Of a stretch of 14,981 nt of DNA, positions 12,711-14,981 are shown piece by piece. A program made the translations under genes and the position numbers. The notes beneath the pieces were generated by a model. It had not been told where the DNA came from. It did not search any database and worked only from the letters and a program-made list of their open reading frames with translations. Each line of letters starts with the position of its first letter. Position 1 is the stretch's first letter. The DNA comes from Chloroflexota bacterium (GTDB lineage: Bacteria; Chloroflexota; Dehalococcoidia; UBA1127; JACQUN01): NCBI GenBank assembly GCA_016210285.1, contig JACQUN010000060.1, forward strand, positions 1 through 14,981. The letters are read 5' to 3'.

Positions 12711-12743
12711 GGAGCCAGCACGTTGAAGAAGGTGGGAGGAGCT

Positions 12744-13397
12744 ATGGCAAGACCGCACTTTATCCCAAGGTCGCTGAACTTCCTACCCAGGGAGGAGAAG
12801 TTCTTCTTTCTCCTCCACCAGGGTGCGGTGAATATCCAGAAGGTCTCCAAGAAGCTTCAGAACCTCATGGAGCAGTATGAGAATGTGCCGGAGAAGGTGG
12901 CCGAGATCAAGGTGCTGGAGGAGTTCGGCGACACGATTATCCACGACATCATGCACGCCCTCCACCGCACCTTTGTGACTCCTATCGACCGGGAGGATGT
13001 GGCCCAGCTCGCGGAGCGGCTGGACGACGTGGTGGATTCCATCGATGAGGCAGCCCACGACATGCTGGAATACAAGATCGAAGCCACCACGCCCCGGTCC
13101 CGGGAGCTGGCTGAGATCATCGTCAAGTGCGCCGATGAGCTGGAGAAGGCCACCTCCAAGCTCCACTTTCGGGGCGCGCGGCTGGAGGAGATCCTGCCCC
13201 ACGCAGTGGAGATCAACCGCCTGGAGAATGAGGCCGACCATGTTGTCAGCAAAGCCATGGCGGAGATCTTTTCCAATGGAATGGACCCCATCACCATCAT
13301 CAAGTGGCGCGACGTCTATCAGCAGCTCGAGGCGGCGACCGATCGGGCCGAAGACGCCGCCAACGTGCTGGAAGGGATCGTCCTGAAGCACATGTAG
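12744..13397 (+). CDS. DUF47 / PhoU-like accessory protein of the Pit transporter
   Basis: A 217-residue all-helical protein of the DUF47 family (COG1392, YkaA-like), distantly related to PhoU. It begins R-P-x-F-I-P-R...REEKFFFLLHQGAVNI and has the acid-rich metal-binding repeats E-x-x-x-D: EFGDTIIHDIMHALHRTFVTPIDREDV (key residues D73, H77, D89, D92 area), LDDVVDSIDEAA, and in the second half EINRLENEADHV. The C-terminus I-x-x-W-R-D-V-Y-x-x-L-E-x-x-x-D-x-x-E-D-A-A is the family signature. These proteins are nearly always encoded beside pit and probably gate it. ATG 12744 has GGGAGGAG 2-3 nt upstream at GCT; the TTG at 12723 would only add seven residues. It precedes pit by 71 bp on the same strand. 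Confidence 0.9.
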   Translation: MARPHFIPRSLNFLPREEKFFFLLHQGAVNIQKVSKKLQNLMEQYENVPEKVAEIKVLEEFGDTIIHDIMHALHRTFVTPIDREDVAQLAERLDDVVDSIDEAAHDMLEYKIEATTPRSRELAEIIVKCADELEKATSKLHFRGARLEEILPHAVEINRLENEADHVVSKAMAEIFSNGMDPITIIKWRDVYQQLEAATDRAEDAANVLEGIVLKHM

Positions 13398-13468
13398 CAC
13401 CTGGAACATGGACACGCCTTCCTTGATCACGGCCAGTCTGGAATTGGGAGGGGCCTCGACATCGCCCG

Positions 13469-14464
13469 ATGTTTGAGAACTCGCTGACCTTACTCGTCAT
13501 CGTCATCGCCGTTGCGGTTATTTTCGACTTTGCGAACGGCTTCAACGACGCAGCCAACGCCATCGCCACGGTTGTCTCCACCAGGGTTCTGAGACCGCTC
13601 TATGCAGTGCTCATGGCGGCGTCGTTTAACTTCGTCGGCGCCGTCACCGGGACCGCCGTGGCCAAGGTGATCGGGAAAGGCATCGTCGCGCCGGAGGCCA
13701 TCACCCTTGTCACCGTTGCCGCAGGAGTAGCGGCGGCTGCTGTGTGGGTGATCCTCGCCACCCGGGCGGGTTTGCCGATCAGTGGCAGTCACAGCCTCAT
13801 CGCCGGCGTGGCTGGGGCGGGGGTTGCTACTGGTGGCTTTGGCGTCCTGATAGCAAGCGGGGTGAGTAAGGTCCTGCTGGGCGTTCTCTTCGCCCCCCTC
13901 TTCGGCTTCCTTGGCGGCTACCTTCTCATGCTGGGCTTCTACTGGCTTTTCCGCCGCGCGAGGCCCAGTATAATAGGCGGCATTTTCGGTCGGCTCCAGA
14001 TCCTCTCGGCGGCGGCCATGGCCTTTAGCCACGGCTCCAACGACGCCCAGAAGACGATGGGGGTCATCTCCCTGGCCCTTTTCGTGGGCGGTGCTATTGA
14101 CAAGTTCTACATCCCCTTCTGGGTGATCGTCCTCTCGGCGGTGGTGATGGCCGCTGGGACCTATGCCGGCGGGTGGAAGGTTGTGCGAACCCTGGGAGTG
14201 GGCATTGTGCAGATGCGGCCCGTCCACGGCTTTACTGCCGAGAGCGCCGCTGCGGGTATCATTGAAACCGCGACCCGCCTGGGGTTCCCCTTGAGCACCA
14301 CCCACGTCATCTCCTCCACCATCATGGGCCAGGGGGCCACCCGGCGCCTCTCAGCGGTGCGCTGGGGCGTGGCGCGGCGCATCGTGCTGGCATGGGTGCT
14401 GACCTTCCCCTTCGGCGCCCTCCTGGGGGCGGGACTGGAGAAGCTGCTCCAGGCAGCCCTCTAG
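13469..14464 (+). CDS. pit: Inorganic phosphate transporter, PiT family
   Basis: A 331-residue membrane carrier of the PiT family. Both PiT signature repeats are present: [19 protein letters not shown] from residue 20 and [16 protein letters not shown] from residue 185, and each half also has the S-x-S-H/S-T-T-H loop (PISGSHSLI near 103, [10 protein letters not shown] near 275). About ten hydrophobic helices are seen. The protein imports metal-phosphate or phosphate with a cation gradient. The length is short compared with E. coli PitA (about 500) but normal for the compact bacterial and archaeal class. ATG 13469 has only a distant G-rich SD (GGGAGGGG ending about 16 nt upstream), and no earlier start codon is in frame, so translation may depend on the preceding DUF47 gene. 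Its TAG overlaps the stop of the convergent helicase gene. Confidence 0.92.
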   Translation: MFENSLTLLVIVIAVAVIFDFANGFNDAANAIATVVSTRVLRPLYAVLMAASFNFVGAVTGTAVAKVIGKGIVAPEAITLVTVAAGVAAAAVWVILATRAGLPISGSHSLIAGVAGAGVATGGFGVLIASGVSKVLLGVLFAPLFGFLGGYLLMLGFYWLFRRARPSIIGGIFGRLQILSAAAMAFSHGSNDAQKTMGVISLALFVGGAIDKFYIPFWVIVLSAVVMAAGTYAGGWKVVRTLGVGIVQMRPVHGFTAESAAAGIIETATRLGFPLSTTHVISSTIMGQGATRRLSAVRWGVARRIVLAWVLTFPFGALLGAGLEKLLQAAL

Positions 14465-14981
14465 CGGGCTGTCTGTCCTACTTTCTCCAGAGGCGCATAG
14501 GAGTACAGGAGGCGCTTGACCCCCCCACTGTTGAAGGCCACCGTGACCTCATGGTCATGGCCAGAGGCCACACAGCTCACCACCACCCCTTCGCCGAACA
14601 CGGCATGGCGCACCCGGTCTCCCGCCCTGAGGAGTGGCTTGGCTGGGAGGGATACAGAAAGTCTGGCCCCATCCGCGAGACGCTCTACGGGGGCCTGTGC
14701 CGGAGACATCGCCGTCGGGGATGCGATCAGGTCGGGGGGGATATCCCGCAGGAAGCGGGAGGGAGCCCCGGGGGCGTTGCCGCCCATGACATGGCGGCGG
14801 AAGGCCCGCACCAGGTACAGGCGCTCCTGGGCACGGGTCATCCCCACGTAGCAGAGGCGCCGCTCCTCCTCCATCTGGGCCGGGTCATCGCGGGAGCGAG
14901 CATGAGGCAGCAGCCCCTCCTCCATCCCCACCATGAAGACCACGGGGAACTCCAGCCCCTTGGCCTGGTGCAGGGTGATAA
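14461..14981 (-). CDS. pcrA: ATP-dependent DNA helicase UvrD/PcrA, C-terminal part, cut by window edge
   Basis: The minus-strand frame enters from the right edge and gives the last 172 residues of a superfamily 1A helicase. Motif V is [17 protein letters not shown] followed by GLLPH, and motif VI is [20 protein letters not shown], with the arginine finger region. After a linker ([13 protein letters not shown]) comes the Tudor-like C-terminal domain: [15 protein letters not shown] and [14 protein letters not shown], the module that contacts RNA polymerase in PcrA/UvrD. The enzyme unwinds DNA 3'-5' in repair and removes stalled complexes. The N-terminal ATPase half lies outside the window, so UvrD and PcrA cannot be told apart by more than this C-terminal domain. 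Its TAG (14463-14461) shares two bases with the pit stop. Confidence 0.93.
   Translation of the reverse strand, partial: ITLHQAKGLEFPVVFMVGMEEGLLPHARSRDDPAQMEEERRLCYVGMTRAQERLYLVRAFRRHVMGGNAPGAPSRFLRDIPPDLIASPTAMSPAQAPVERLADGARLSVSLPAKPLLRAGDRVRHAVFGEGVVVSCVASGHDHEVTVAFNSGGVKRLLYSYAPLEKVGQTAR

Noticed and set aside
1..14981. CRISPR arrays, tRNA or rRNA genes, insertion sequences, prophage genes
   Set aside because: No regularly spaced repeats, transposase or integrase frames, or recognisable RNA gene sequences were seen on either strand.

Overview
The window is GC-rich, gene-dense chromosomal DNA from a bacterium. The combination of genes (a short Cys/His zinc-knuckle protein of a type I associate with Dehalococcoidia-like genomes, MidA, TrmI, a lipoprotein-type PhnD, an OFA-like MFS carrier, a DUF47-Pit pair and PcrA) and the strong SD and sigma-70 signals point to an uncultured Chloroflexota, probably Dehalococcoidia/SAR202-like. 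That assignment is inference; there is no rRNA or marker alignment here. No tRNA, rRNA, CRISPR or insertion sequence was seen.

Layout. 1-664 (-): N-terminal two thirds or less of an FAD-dependent fumarate-reductase/ketosteroid-dehydrogenase-like flavoprotein, cut by the window edge, behind a near-consensus promoter with operator-like repeats. 1024-2560 (+): a 64-residue zinc-knuckle protein, a hairpin, then a MidA-family methyltransferase. 2613-2999 (-): a small HAD phosphatase, divergent from 3206-3667 (+), a peroxiredoxin whose peroxidatic-Cys codon is TGA with a SECIS-like hairpin just after it. This is read as a selenocysteine peroxiredoxin and is the best find in the window. 3813-5832 (+): trmI (tRNA m1A58 methyltransferase), an HD-domain hydrolase and a RimI-like acetyltransferase. 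5963-6865 (+): a CE7-like alpha/beta hydrolase.

6982-9697 (-): a phnD-phnC-phnE phosphonate/phosphite-type ABC importer. Upstream, the same strand carries a 46-codon remnant of a ZIP metal transporter with a perfect TTGACA-N17-TATAAT promoter and a good SD. A DtxR/IdeR-box-like site lies just beyond it, and divergently there is a DtxR-family metalloregulator (10279-11004, +). This looks like a metal-uptake locus in which most of the ZIP gene was lost and its promoter now feeds phnDCE.

11084-12382 (-): an MFS carrier with a textbook terminator hairpin inside its leader. 12496-14464 (+): a promoter, a structured leader ending in a 15-bp hairpin, then a DUF47 PhoU-like accessory protein and the PiT phosphate transporter. 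14461-14981 (-): C-terminal part of a UvrD/PcrA helicase, whose stop codon overlaps that of pit.

The window thus has two phosphorus uptake systems (PhnDCE and DUF47-Pit), a metal regulator between them, an antioxidant selenoenzyme, and several leaders with hairpins placed where they could control expression.
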